Assembly: GCF_023343835.1 (NCBI RefSeq) | Contig: NC_064471.1 | Coordinates: 3,394,598 to 3,458,597, forward strand | Source: Lagopus muta | Taxonomy: Eukaryota; Chordata; Aves; Galliformes; Phasianidae | Direction of reading: 5' to 3' | Length of the DNA: 64,000 nt | Shown here: positions 1-10,201 of the stretch, one piece after another | Layout of the letters: every line of letters starts with the position of its first letter | How positions within the stretch are numbered: the first letter of the stretch is position 1 | Program-made: the position numbers and the translations under genes | The notes under the pieces: generated by a model | The model's input: only the letters and a program-made list of their open reading frames with translations | Database searches by the model: none | What the model was told of the DNA's origin: nothing

Positions 1-2433
1 GCTAACGCCTTTTTCTCCATTCCTTTGGCCAAAGAATGTAGGCCACAGTTCGCTTTCACCTGGAGGGGCATTCAGTATACCTGGAACCGTTTGCCCCAGG
101 GGTGGAAACACAGCCCGACCATTTGCCATGGGTTGATCCAAGCTGCGCTGGAACAGGGAGGTGCTCCTGAGCACTTACAGTACATTGATGACATCATTGT
201 GTGGGGCAACACAGCAAAGGAAGTTTTTGAGAAAGGAGAGCAAATAATCCAGATCCTTCTCCGTGCTGGTTTTGCTATTAAGCGTAGCAAAGTGAAAGGA
301 CCTGCCCAAGAAATTCAGTTCCTAGGCATAAAGTGGCAAGATGGCCGTCGTCACATCCCGACAGATGTGATCGACAAAATCACTGCCATGTCTTCCCCCA
401 CTAATAAGAAAGAGACACAATCGTTTCTGGGTGTAGTGGGTTTTTGGAGAATGCATGTTCCAAACTACAGCCTCATTGTAAGCCCACTTTATCAGGTGAC
501 ACGGAAGAAGAATGATTTTGTGTGGGGTCCTGAGCAGCAGCAGGCTTTTGAGCAGATTAAACAAGAGATAGCCCGTGCTGTGGCCCTGGGGCCAGTACGG
601 ATATAACAGGATGTGAAGAACATCCTCTACACTGCTGCTGGAGAGAAAGGCCCCACTTGGAGTTTGTGGCAAAGAGCCTCAGGAGAGACCCGAGGCCGAC
701 CCTTGGGATTCTGGAGTCGAGCCTACAAGGGGTCAGAGGAGGGCTACACTCCAACTGAAAAGGAGATCTTAGCTGCATATGAGGGGGTTCGGGCTGCTTC
801 CGAAGTGGTCGGTACTGAAACACAGCTCCTTCTGGCACCTCGACTGCCAGTGTTGAACTGGATGTTCAAGGGAAAGGTTCCTTCCACCCATCATGCTACT
901 GATGCCACTTGGAGTAAGTGGATTGCACTGATTACACAACGAGCACGGATGGGGAACCTCAGCCGTCCAGGAATCCTAGAAGTCATCATGGACTGGCCTG
1001 AAGGTAAAAAGTTTGGAACACCACCAGCAGAAGAAGTATCACGTGCTAAAGAAGCCCCACCATACAATGAACTACCAGAGGATGAAAAGAAATATGCCCT
1101 GTTCACAGATGGATCGTGTCGTATTGTGGGAAAGCATCGCAGATGGAAATCTGCTGTGTGGAGCCCCACACGACAAGTTGCTGAGGCCACCGAAGGGAAA
1201 GGAGAATCGAGCCAATTTGCAGAGGTGAAGGCTGTCCAACTGGCCTTAGATGTCGCTGAACGGGAGAGGTGGCCAATGCTCTATCTTTACACTGATTCAT
1301 GGATGGTAGCAAATGCCTTATGGGGGTGGTTACAGCAGTGGGAGCAAAATAATTGGCAAAGAAAGGGCAAGCCTATTTGGGCTGCTGACCTATGGAAAGA
1401 TATTGCTACCCGAACAAAAAATATGGTTATAAAGGTGCGTCATGTAGATGCTCATGTGCCCAAGAGTCAGGCTACTGAAGAACAGCAAAACAACCATCAG
1501 GTAGATCGAGCTGCCAGAATTGAGGTGGCTCAAATAGACCTGGACTGGCAGAACAAGGGTGAATTATTTCTGGCTCGGTGGGCCCATGAGACCTCAGGTC
1601 ATCAAGGGAGAGATGCAACATACAAATGGGCTAGAGACCGAGGGGTGGACTTAGCTATGGATGCCATTGTACAAATCATTCATGACTGTGATACATGCGC
1701 CACAATTAAACAAGCTAAGAGGATGAAACCTCTCTGGGAGGAAGGGCGATGGCAAAAGTACAAATACGGGGAGGCATGGCAGGTTGATTATATCACCTTG
1801 CCACGATCTCGCAATGGTAAGCATTATGTGCTCACCATGGTGGAGGCAACAACCGGGTGGCTTGAAACATATGCAGTACCCCATGCTACTGCCCGAAACA
1901 CCATATTAGGTCTGGAGAGGCAAATCCTGTGGCGACATGGCACCCCAGAAAGGATTGAGTCAGATAATGGGACTCATTTTAAAAATTCACTTGTGGATAC
2001 TTGGGCCACAGAACACGGCATCGAGTGGATTTATCATATCCCCTATCATGCACCAGCCTCTGGTAAGATCGAACGCTACAACGGGTTGTTAAAAACGATG
2101 TTGAAAGCAATGGGTGGCGGAACATTTAAACACTGGGAGAAGCATTTGGCAGAAGCCACCTGGCTGGTTAACACCAGAGGATCAATCAGTCGAGATGGTC
2201 CTACCCAATCCAGCTCCCTACATATTGTAGAGGGAGATAAGGTCCCTGTAGTACATGTAAAGAACATGTTAGGAAAAGCAGTTTGGGTTTTTCCTGCTTC
2301 TGGGAAGGGCAAACCTATTCGCGGAACTGTCTTTGCCCAGGGACCTGGGTCCACCTGGTGGGTGATGCAGAAAAACGGGGATGTTCAGTGTGTACCACAA
2401 GGGAATTTGATGTTGGGGGAGTGCAGTCTGTAA
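1..2433 (+). pseudogene. pol: ERV-L-type pol fragment, copy 1 (RT end, RNase H, integrase)
   Basis: Reverse transcriptase, RNase H and integrase of an endogenous retrovirus; the reading frame is open from base 1, so the 5' part lies outside the window. The RT active site is YIDD, about 59 codons into the frame, followed by the connection region and RNase H (motif FTDGSC, then DSWMVANAL). Integrase shows a zinc domain (HETSGH and CDTC) and a catalytic core (VDYI, SDNGTHF and KIERYNG) with exactly 35 residues between the second Asp and the Glu. One in-frame TAA at 604-606 breaks the frame; copy 2 has a sense codon there. The protein ends at the TAA at 2431-2433, with no dUTPase and no env after it. 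The ERV-L assignment rests on the DTGAQC-type protease of copy 2, the lack of env and the RT style; family naming needs a database search. It is clearly a relic, but far less damaged than copy 2. Confidence 0.85.
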
Positions 2434-2468
2434 TCCCATGTGTTAAGCATGATGTAGTGATGTAGAAT

Positions 2469-2483
2469 AAGGGGTGGAAAAAA
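2469..2483 (+). other. Polypurine tract of ERV-L copy 1
   Basis: A purine run, broken by a single T, sits 35 bases after the pol stop and directly abuts the TGTCA end of the next LTR. In copy 2 the same landmark, GATGTAGAATAA, precedes a decayed tract and then TGTCATGG. The position fits the primer for plus-strand DNA synthesis. Confidence 0.6.
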
Positions 2484-2995
2484 TGTCAACGGTTTATGGG
2501 CTGGTCCGGCCCAGTTCCGTGACCAGCAGGGCGGAGGGATCTGCGGATCCGCGCCTCTGGGAAAGGGGAAGCAGGGGACCCCAAAATACTTGAAAACAAC
2601 AGCACTGATCTGAGGTGGAACAGATGATTTTACTAAATATAGTATTAGTAAAATACAATGAGAGAGAGAGAGAGAGAGAGTCTGTTTGAATTGTATAGAC
2701 CTCACCACAATGCTGGGGTGAGAAGTGCAGTCCAGTTGAGTGACTGAAGTACAGACGGCGAAGCGCAGGCGGCGAAGCGCAGATAGCAAAGCGCAGACAG
2801 CGAAGAGCAGGCGAAGAAGAAAGATCAGGTGACCGTGCTTGGAGTTATATCCCCTTGCTGACCGCAAAGTCTCCTGGGGAAAAGTAGTTCTTCTCCGACA
2901 GACGAACATTCGGCAGATATCAAACCCCACCCCCAGTGCATTACATGATGTTATGGTGTGGAATACTGATGACCAAAAATCATAAAACCATGACA
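2484..2995 (-). mobile_element. LTR of ERV-L type, in reverse orientation
   Basis: A 512-bp unit with TGTCA..TGACA ends. Read on the minus strand from 2995 it starts TGTCATGGTTTTATG and soon has CAGTATTCCACA, matching the start of the plus-strand LTR at 7135. Further in, TAGTAAAAT followed by a TGTTCCACC-like stretch matches TAGTAAAAT and TTTTCCTCC of that LTR, so the two are colinear along their length. It therefore lies opposite to both flanking pol genes, yet begins exactly at copy 1's polypurine tract and ends just before copy 2's leader. No target-site duplication is visible: AAAAA lies on one side and CAGTA on the other. Middle parts are divergent, and the minus strand carries a GCGCTTCGC-type minisatellite (about 2756-2815). 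Confidence 0.7.
2661..2680. repeat. (AG)10 microsatellite inside the reversed LTR
   Basis: Ten uninterrupted AG dinucleotides lie within the 2484-2995 LTR. The corresponding place in the LTR at 7135 has only a short CTCTC run. Confidence 0.95.
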
Positions 2996-3042
2996 CAGTA
3001 TCAGAAACGCTTGATGAAGATCGGGTTAATCAAAAGAGACTA
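2996..3042 (+). other. Possible primer binding site and leader of ERV-L copy 2
   Basis: Right after the LTR boundary the sequence reads CAGTATCAGAAACGC. ERV-L elements are known for a tRNA-Leu primer site of the type TGGTRTCAGAAG, and GTATCAGAA fits it in position and wording, but the first bases are not TGG. The call is tentative. Confidence 0.35.
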
Positions 3043-3285
3043 ATGAAGGAGATGAAGGAGATGATGAGATTTAACCGATCCCACCTAACTAAAGATGATG
3101 AACCTTCCTTCTCATGTGCACCATCAAAAATCTCAGATGTTAGAGGCAAACGCTCTCTGGCTCAAGTAAGGGATAATACACTGCGAATTGTCTTATGGTA
3201 TTACCTACTTGACCATGAAGAAGGCATGAGGAAGTGGCACCGTGAACCTAGTCCTTTACTACGAGACCTGGTGAGAGAGTTATAA
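3043..3285 (+). pseudogene. gag: Short gag-like remnant of ERV-L copy 2
   Basis: An 80-codon frame between the leader and the protease. It is far too short for Gag and has no zinc knuckle or major homology motif that I can see. Its residues include DNTLRIVLWYYLL and PSPLLRDLVREL, which look like structured protein rather than random translation. It lies in a different frame from the protease frame starting at 3308. Most of gag appears to be deleted. The assignment rests only on position, and a spurious frame is possible. Confidence 0.4.
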
Positions 3286-3307
3286 AGCAGATCAGCCACC
3301 AGTACAA

Positions 3308-6300
3308 TTGCTCCAGTTACCACAGGTAACGAATAAAGGGGCCCTGCCCTCAGTTGGGGGGGGGGGAAGGGATAATAGAGTATATTGGACTGTGTGGATT
3401 CGATGGCCTGGCACATCAGAACCACTGAAATATAAGGCACTGGTGGACACTGGTGCACAGTGCACTCTGATGCCCTCGAGTCATGAAGGGACAGAATCAA
3501 TCCATATTTCTGGGGTGACCGGGGGCTCTCAAGAATTGACTGTGTTGGAGGCTGAGATAAGCCTCACTGGTAAGGACTGGCAAAAACATCCTATTGTGAC
3601 GGGCCCAGGGGCTCCATGTATACTAGGTATTGATTATCTCAGAAGGGGGCATTTCAAGGATCCTAAGGGGTATCGATGGGCCTTTGGAATAGCTGCTGTG
3701 GACACAGACAACATTAAGCAGCTGTCTGTTTTGCCTGGCCTGTCAGAAGATCCGTCTGCTGTGGGGCTGCTGCGAGTAAAAGAGCAACACGTACCGATTG
3801 CTACAAAAGTGGTGCACAGGCAGCAGTACCGCACCAACAGGGATTCTTTGCTCCCCATTCATAAGTTGATTCATCAACTAAAGAGCCAGGGAGTGATCAG
3901 CAAAACTCACTCGCCTTTTAACAGCCCCATATGGCCAGTGCGTAAAGCCAGTGGAGAATGAAGGCTGACGGTGGACTACCGTGGCCTGAATGAAGTCACA
4001 CCCCCACTGAGTGCTGCTGTGCCGGACATGTTAGAACTCCAGTATGAACTGGAGTCAAAAGCAGCCAAATGGTATGCCACCATTGACATTGCTAATGCTT
4101 TCTTTTCCATCCCTTTGGCCAAAGAATGTAAGCCACAGTTTGCTTTCACCTGGAGGGGCATTCAGTATACCTGGAACCGTTTGCCCCAGGGGTGGAAACA
4201 CAGCCCGATTATTTGCCATGGGTTGATCCAAACTGTATTGGAACAGGGCAGTGCTCCTGAGCACCTGCAGTACATTGATGATATCATTGTGTGGGGCGAT
4301 AAAGCGCAAGAATTTTTCACGAAAGGAGAGCGAATAATCCAATTTCTTCTGAGTGCTGGTTTTGCTGTTAAGTGAAGCAAAGTGAAAGGACCTGCCCAGG
4401 AGATTCAGTTCCTAGGTATAAAGTGGCAAGATGGCTGTCGTCACATCCTGACAGATGTGATCGACAAAATCACTGCTATGTCTCCACCCACTAGCAAAAG
4501 AGAGACACAATCTTTTCTGGGTGCAGTGGGCTTTTGGAGAATGCATGTTGCAAACTACAGCCTCATTGTAAGCCCCCTTTGTTATGTGACGCGAATGAGA
4601 AATGAGTTTACATGGGGCCCTGAGCAGCAGCAGGCTTTTGAACAGATTAAACAGGAGATAGCCCGTGCTTTGGCCCTAGGGCCAGTACGGACGGGACAGG
4701 GTATAAAGAACATCCTCTATACCGCTGCTGGAGAGAACGGTCCCACTTGGAGTTTGTGGCAAAGAGCCTCAGGAGAGACCCGAGGCCGACCCCTGGGATT
4801 CTGGAGTCGAGCCTACAGGGGGTGGGAAGAGGGCTACACTCCAACTGAGAAGGAGATCTTAGCCGCGTATGAGGGGGTTCGGGCTGCTTTGAAGTAATCA
4901 GCACTGAAAGGCAGCTCCTTCTGGCACCTCGACTGCCAGTGCTGAACTGGATGTTCAAGGGAGAGGTTCCTTCCACCCATCATGGTACTGAGGCCATTTG
5001 GAGTAAGTGGATTGCTTTGATTACACAGCGATGGTGGATGGGAAACCTCAGCCGGCTAGGAATCCTAGAGGTCATCGTGGACTGGCCTGAAGGTAATAAG
5101 TTTGGAACGCCACCAGAAGTATCACGTGCTAAAGAAGCCCCACCATACAATGTACTACCAGAAAATGAAAAGAAATATGCCCTGTTCACAGATGGATCGT
5201 GTTGTATTATGGGGAAGCACCGCAGATGGAAATCTGCTGTGTGGAGCCCCACATGACAAGTTGCAGAGGCCACTGAAGGGAAAGGAGAATCAAGCCAATT
5301 TGCAGAGGTAAAGGCTGTCCAACTGGCCTTAGATGTCGCTGAACGGGAGAGGTGGCCAATGCTCTATCTCTACACTGACTCATGGATGGTAGCAAATGCC
5401 TTATGGGGGTGGTTACAGCAGTGGGAGCAAAATAATTGGCAAAGAAGGGGCAAACCTATTTGGGCTGCTGAACTGTGGAAAGAATTTGCTGCCCGAACGA
5501 AGAATATGGTTGTACAGGTGCGCCATGAAGATGCTCATGTGCCCAAGAGTCGGGCTACTGAAGAACAGCAAAATAACCATCAGGTAGACCGAGCTGCCAG
5601 AATTGAGGTGGCTCAAATAGACCTGGACTGGCAGAACAAGGGTGAATTATTTCTAGCTCGATGGGCCCATGAGACCTCAGGTCATCAAGGGAGAGATGCA
5701 ACATACAAATGGGCTAGAGACCAAGGGGTGGACTTAGCTATGGATGCCATTGCACTGGTTATTCATGACTGTGGAACATGTGCCATCATCAATCAAGCCA
5801 AGAGGATGAAACCTCTGTGGGAGGAAGGGCGATGGCAAAAGTACAAATATGGGGAGGCATAGCAGGTTGATTATATCACCTCGCTACGATCACGCAATGT
5901 TAAGCGTTATGTGCTTACTATGGTGGAGGCAACCACTGGGTGGCTCGAAACATATGCAGTACCCCATGCTACCGCCTGAAACACCATATTGGGTCTCGAG
6001 AAGGATCCCAAGAGACAGGGATCTCTTGGAAAGAGTCCAGCGGAGGGCCACGAAGATGGTGAAGGGCCTGGAGCATCTCCCCTATGATGAAAGGTTGAGT
6101 GAACTGGGTCTGTTCAGCCTTGAGAAAAGGAGACTGAGAGGGGACCTGATCCAGGTCTATAAATATCTAAGGTGTGGGGGGCAGAATGGCGAGGCCGGAC
6201 TCTTTTCAGTGGTGAGTGGAGATAGGACAAGGGGAAACGGCTGGAAACTGCAGCATAGGAAGTTCCGCACAAACATGCGCAAGAACTTCTTTACAGTGAG

Positions 6301-7005
6301 GGTGACGGAGCACTGGAACAGGCTGCCCAGGGAGGTGGTGGAGTCTCCTTCTCTGGAGATGTTCAAGACCTGCCTGGACGCCTACCTGTGCGAACTACTG
6401 TAGGGAACCTGCTTTGGCAGGGGGGTTGGACTCAATGATCTCTGGAGGTCCCTTCCAACCCCTACAATTCTGTGATTCTGTGATTCTGTGAGAAACAAGT
6501 CCTGTGGCGACATGGCACCCCAGAAAGGATTGAGTCAGATAATGGGACTCATTTCTAAAATTCTCTTGTAAATACTTGGGCCAAAGATCATGGCATTGAG
6601 TGGATTTACCATATTCTCTATCATGCACCAGCCTCTGGTAAAATTGAACGATACAATGGATTGTTAAAAACGATGCTAAAAGCACTGGGTGGCGGAACAT
6701 TTAAGCACTGGGAAAAGCATTTGGCAGAAGCCACCTGGTTAGTCAATTCCAGAGGATCTATCAATCGTGATGGTCCTAACCAATCCAGTTCTCTACATAC
6801 CATAGAGGGAGATAAAGTCCCTGTTGTACAGGTAAAGAAAATGTTAGGAAAGGCAGTTTGGGTTCTTCCAGCTTCTGGAAAGGGCAAACCTCTCCGTGGT
6901 ACAGTTTTTGCCCAGGGACCAGGATCCACTTGGTGGGTAATGCGGAAGAATGGGGGTGTCCAGTGTGTACCACAAGGAAACTTGATGCCGGGGGAGTGCA
7001 GTTAG
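3308..7005 (+). pseudogene. pol: ERV-L-type pro-pol, copy 2, multiply disabled and split by CR1
   Basis: Order: an aspartic protease (DTGA at about residues 47-50 of the first frame, in LVDTGAQCTLMPS), RT (YIDDIIVWG near 4275-4300), RNase H (FTDGSC, then DSWMVANAL), and integrase (HETSGH, CGTC, later KIERYNG). It aligns with copy 1 codon by codon from about 4090. Visible lesions: TGA at 3959-3961 (a Trp codon expected), TGA at 4373-4375 (Arg in copy 1), a 1-base deletion near 4890, TGA at 5254-5256, TAG at 5860-5862, TGA at 5977-5979, the CR1 insertion at 6003-6490, and TAA at 6556-6558. The last part, 6661-7005, is open and ends GECS. No env or dUTPase follows. Decay is well advanced, so copy 2 looks longer exposed to mutation than copy 1 or under different repair. 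Confidence 0.88.
6003..6490 (+). mobile_element. CR1 LINE, 5'-truncated 3' end
   Basis: The open frame inside it (to about 6403) encodes the C-terminal end of the CR1 reverse transcriptase, recognisable by [20 protein letters not shown] and [19 protein letters not shown]. The element ends with tandem ATTCTGTG octamers (6470-6490), the hallmark of avian and reptilian CR1 3' ends. Truncation of the 5' side is normal for CR1. It sits in the integrase core of ERV-L copy 2; comparison with copy 1 gives clean boundaries, and the bases GAGAA occur on both sides (5998-6002 and 6490-6494), a probable short target duplication. It transposed after the ERV-L copy was in place. Confidence 0.95.
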
Positions 7006-7134
7006 TAATTCTATGTATATGTATATAGCCATGTGTGTGTAATGCACTTTAATCATTTTTTTTGTTGTTGTTTTATATATATACGTGTATATGTATTTTA
7101 AGCATGATGTAATGATGTAGAATAAGCCCTGGAA
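7006..7134. repeat. AT-rich simple-repeat expansion between integrase and LTR
   Basis: Copy 1 has only about 50 bases between its pol stop and its LTR boundary. Copy 2 has 129, the excess being GTATAT, GTGTGT, T-run and TATATA tracts. The shared landmark AAGCATGATGTA at 7100-7111 resumes the alignment. This looks like local slippage expansion. Confidence 0.75.
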
Positions 7135-7609
7135 TGTCATGGTTCTATGTTTTTTTTGTTTTTGGGTTTCAGTATTCCACATTCCATCATGTAGTGTACG
7201 GGGCATTAAAGTGTTAATGCCTCAATTCCAGGTACCTATCCCTGTACATTACAAAAGTCACGGGATCTGGCCCTTCTGAGTGGGGGGGGGGGCGCGCTCT
7301 TGCTGCCTTGCAGTGGGTGCTGGAGGGTGCTTTCCTAGCCGTTCCAAGCTTTTCAGGTTTGACTTGGTCCCGGGAACTCTCTCACTTATCTTGTCTGATT
7401 TATTAATCTCAATTTCAATTAAATTGTATATATTGTGTTATCTTGTATTCCGATATTATAGTAAAATAAGTTTTCCTCCATAGATTGTTGCCGCTGTTTT
7501 TTTCCTCCCTTCCTTCCTTCCCATTTTTGTGGGACTGGGGTGGGGGGGAAGGGCAGAGGCCTGTTGCCTCCTGTCACGGACATAGATTGATCTAGTCAAC
7601 TCCGTGACA
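7135..7609 (+). mobile_element. 3' LTR of ERV-L copy 2
   Basis: 475 bp, from TGTCATGG to CCGTGACA. It follows directly after the decayed polypurine tract of copy 2 and is on the same strand. Its first 60 bases match the start of the reversed LTR at 2995, and the part from 7233 on is repeated at 15820-16196. It contains a G-run (7281-7292), a TTCCTTCCTTCC tract and near its end a 9-bp inverted repeat, TGTCACGGA (7572-7580) and TCCGTGACA (7601-7609), which could fold into a hairpin at the LTR terminus. Confidence 0.8.
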
Positions 7610-8105
7610 CCTCCTTTCCTCCAAAGTTTTAAGCGCCTGATGTATCTGGGTGTCACATTCACGTTTTAAGAGGCATTGGTCCTGGGAGTGGGAGTCTGGG
7701 TTTTTACCTCTGAGGGGGCCTCTTGGTCTACATCCCTACCCTTTTACGCCTCTACCTCCTCTTTTGCTTAGAGCAGCTAGGTGTTCCATCTTCTCAGCAG
7801 CGGTCGTATTCTTCAGGGGTCCCTCTTTTTGCCCCTTATAGGTTTACTCAACTCTCGATCAACCACTTCCAGGCTCTCAAGGTTTTACCCCCGTTAAGCG
7901 CACCAATCGCTCCTTTGGGCCAATTCCTGTTTCCAAAGTGTCCCATCATAGGGCTCTAGATAATCTCTGTAGAAACTTGACCTCAGTTACAGGTCCTGGA
8001 TATCTCGGAAGAGATATCTGTAGGTATAACGGATCCACCAGTTATCCTTACAGAAGTCAGTCAGTACTCACAAGGTTGAGCTACAGACAGTCTCATTTGT
8101 GCTTA
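7610..8105 (-). other. Unassigned tail of class I element, downstream of integrase
   Basis: On the minus strand this follows the integrase stop, where env would begin, but I find no convincing Env frame, signal peptide or membrane segment. Just before the LTR boundary the minus strand reads GGAGGAAAGGAGG then TGTCACGG, which looks like a polypurine tract followed by an LTR start; this may be coincidence. A perfect 8-bp inverted repeat, GATATCTC and GAGATATC with a 4-base loop, lies at 7999-8018. Confidence 0.4.
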
Positions 8106-9287
8106 TTAGATCTTTCTTCTCAGTCTGAGTTTCAGTCCCCCGGGGTTTTCAGATACTTCCCCCTGATCCTCCGGAATGGGTCCTTTTACATGACTTACAT
8201 GCGTCCATCCCCGTTCGGCTGTTCGGATGGCAGTTTCTGTGGTAAGCAGAGCAATAAAAGGCCCTTCCCATCTAGGGGTGAGGGATACTTCCGTCCAAGT
8301 CTTAATCAATACTCGATCTCCTGGTTTCAACTGATGGATTGCCATATTTAGGGGTGGCCTCTGTACAATCAGGCCTCTCTTTCTCAGCTCGTTCCTCCTT
8401 TTCATTAACTCCATTATATATTCCCGTAAGGAGTATTCCTCAATCTTTGGATGTTCTACCGCTAATTCTAAGTCATACGGCATCCCATATAACATTTCAA
8501 AAGGAGAAATGCCTGTATCTGTCCTAGGTTGGATCCTTAAATTTAATAGTGCTAGTGGTAAACATTTAATCCAGGACATCTTAGTTTCTATCATTAATTT
8601 AGTAAGTTGTTTCTTGATTTCTCCATTCATTCTCTCTACTTTCCCTGAGCTTTGGGGGTGCCATGGAGTGTGGAATTCCCACTTAACTCCGAGTGGTTCT
8701 ATGGCCTCCTTCACTGTTCTGGAAATAAAATGAGGTCCCCTGTCTGAATCTATCACCTCAATGTTCCCATATCTGGGGATGATGTTTTCAAAGAATATTT
8801 TTACCACTGTTTGGGCAGTGGCTCTGGCTACTGGGAAAGCTTCTACGTAATACGTCAGATGGTCTATTATCACCAATAAATATTTATATCTCCCAGTTTT
8901 AGGCAATTCTGTAAAATCTACCTGGATTTTGGCAAACGGTCTTAAGGCTAGTTCTCTCCCACCCAGTATTCTTTCTCTTAGATTCTGCTTATCAACTTTC
9001 TTACAGGTCAAGCATCCTCCCAAAACAGCCTTTGCTATATTGTATGCCCTAACGCACATATATTTTGTGCTAAATTGGTCCACTAGTGCCTGGATTCCCC
9101 AATGTGTTTTTCTGTGGAATTGTCTCACTACCCTCCAGGCAAGTCCTTTTGGTAGTACTTCCCGACCATCAGGAAGTAACCACTCCCCATCTTTTTCTTC
9201 AATACCCATTTGCAACAACCTTTCCTTTTCCTTAGTAGTAAAACTTTTTTTGTATTGTTTTTGTTCTTTACTCCTCGATCCCTAACT
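8106..9287 (-). pseudogene. pol: Class I (gamma-like) integrase
   Basis: A 370-codon open frame from 9218, extendable upstream in the same frame to about 9287. In the 370-residue numbering the zinc domain is H35, H39, C69 and C72 (CLTC). The catalytic residues are D101 (VDFTELP), D159 (IDSDRGPHF) and E195 (SSGKVERMNG), with 35 residues between the last two. The C-terminal part has PRWEGPFIALLTT, the GPY/F-type module typical of gammaretroviral and related integrases, and then SHVKGPIP. The catalytic residues are all present, but a 1-base frameshift near 9270-9287 cuts it off from RNase H, so no complete Pol is made. The downstream env is missing. Confidence 0.85.
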
Positions 9288-10201
9288 CCTTAACTATCAG
9301 CAGAGCTGCTTTCTTGGCTTCCTGATCAGCCAAGTTGTTTCCTCTTATGTGATTGGACATTCCCTTTTGGTGACCTCTTATGTGTACTATCGCAATTTGC
9401 TTTGGTTTTCTCGAAGCTTGTAGTGTCTGCTTGATTAGGTATTCATGAACCAACCCTTTTCCTTGTGAATTTATTAGCCCCCTCTATTCCCATATCTTCC
9501 CGAAGGTGTGGACTACCCCATAGGCATATTTAGAGTCAATATATATAGTCCCTTTCCTATCTTTAAGTAATGTTAGAGCCCTCAATAGGGCATACAATTC
9601 ACAAGCCTGAGCAGACCAGGGTTTATCTAACGTCCCTGATTCGACTACTGATAATGTTTTCCCATCAACTATTGCATATCCCGACCTACGCTTCCCATCT
9701 ACCACCCTAGAGGACCCGTCTACATATAATTTTTCTCCTTCCTGTAACTCTTCTTCCTCCAGGTCTTCCCTAATTTTGGATTGATGTCCTATACATTGTA
9801 TACAATCATGGGTTAGATTTCCATTCGGTTCTCCATAAAGAAATTGAGCAGGGTTCTGTAAACCCGTAGTTTCAATCTCCATTCTGGGGGAGTGTATTAA
9901 TATCCCATCATATTTTAACAACCTGGCATCAGTTATCCACTTATCTGCCTTTTGTTGTAATACTCCCCTAATGTTGTGGGGGGCATATACTTTTAATTCT
10001 CCACCAAAGGTTACTTTTCCAGCTTCTTCTACTAAAAGGGCTACCACCACTATGGCTTGTAAACAAGTTGACCACCCTCTACTCACGGGATCAAGTAACT
10101 TAGAAAAGTACCCTACAGGTTTCTTTCTCCCTGCCCATTCCTATGTCAGGACCCCAAATGCTGTTCCTCCATCTATATTCACAAACAGGTAAAATGGTCT
10201 C
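9268..10201 (-). pseudogene. pol: Class I RT connection and RNase H, broken
   Basis: RNase H is recognised by LYVDGSSR, ELYALLRAL and YIDSKYAYGVVH, followed after a stop by HIRGHQKG and GNNLADQEAKKAA; these carry the D, E, D, D residues. Just upstream the frame reads KPVGYFSKLLDPVSRGWSTC, the connection segment typical of class I pol. Breaks: a frameshift near 10203 separating it from RT, an in-frame TAG near 10142-10150 where a Gln codon is expected, an in-frame TAG at 9484-9486, and the frameshift at about 9270 into integrase. The fragments at 9484-10086 and 9268-9453 are in the same frame. Confidence 0.82.

Noticed and set aside
2431..2484. dUTPase or env after ERV-L pol
   Set aside because: Only about 50 bases separate the pol stop from the LTR boundary; there is no room and no motif.
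7999..8018. Perfect inverted repeat GATATCTC/GAGATATC as operator or terminator
   Set aside because: It is a short palindrome in decayed retroviral sequence; no functional context is visible.
7280..8351. Several short plus-strand frames (7280-7483, 7650-7841, 7938-8351)
   Set aside because: They overlap an LTR or the antisense of integrase and have no recognisable domain.
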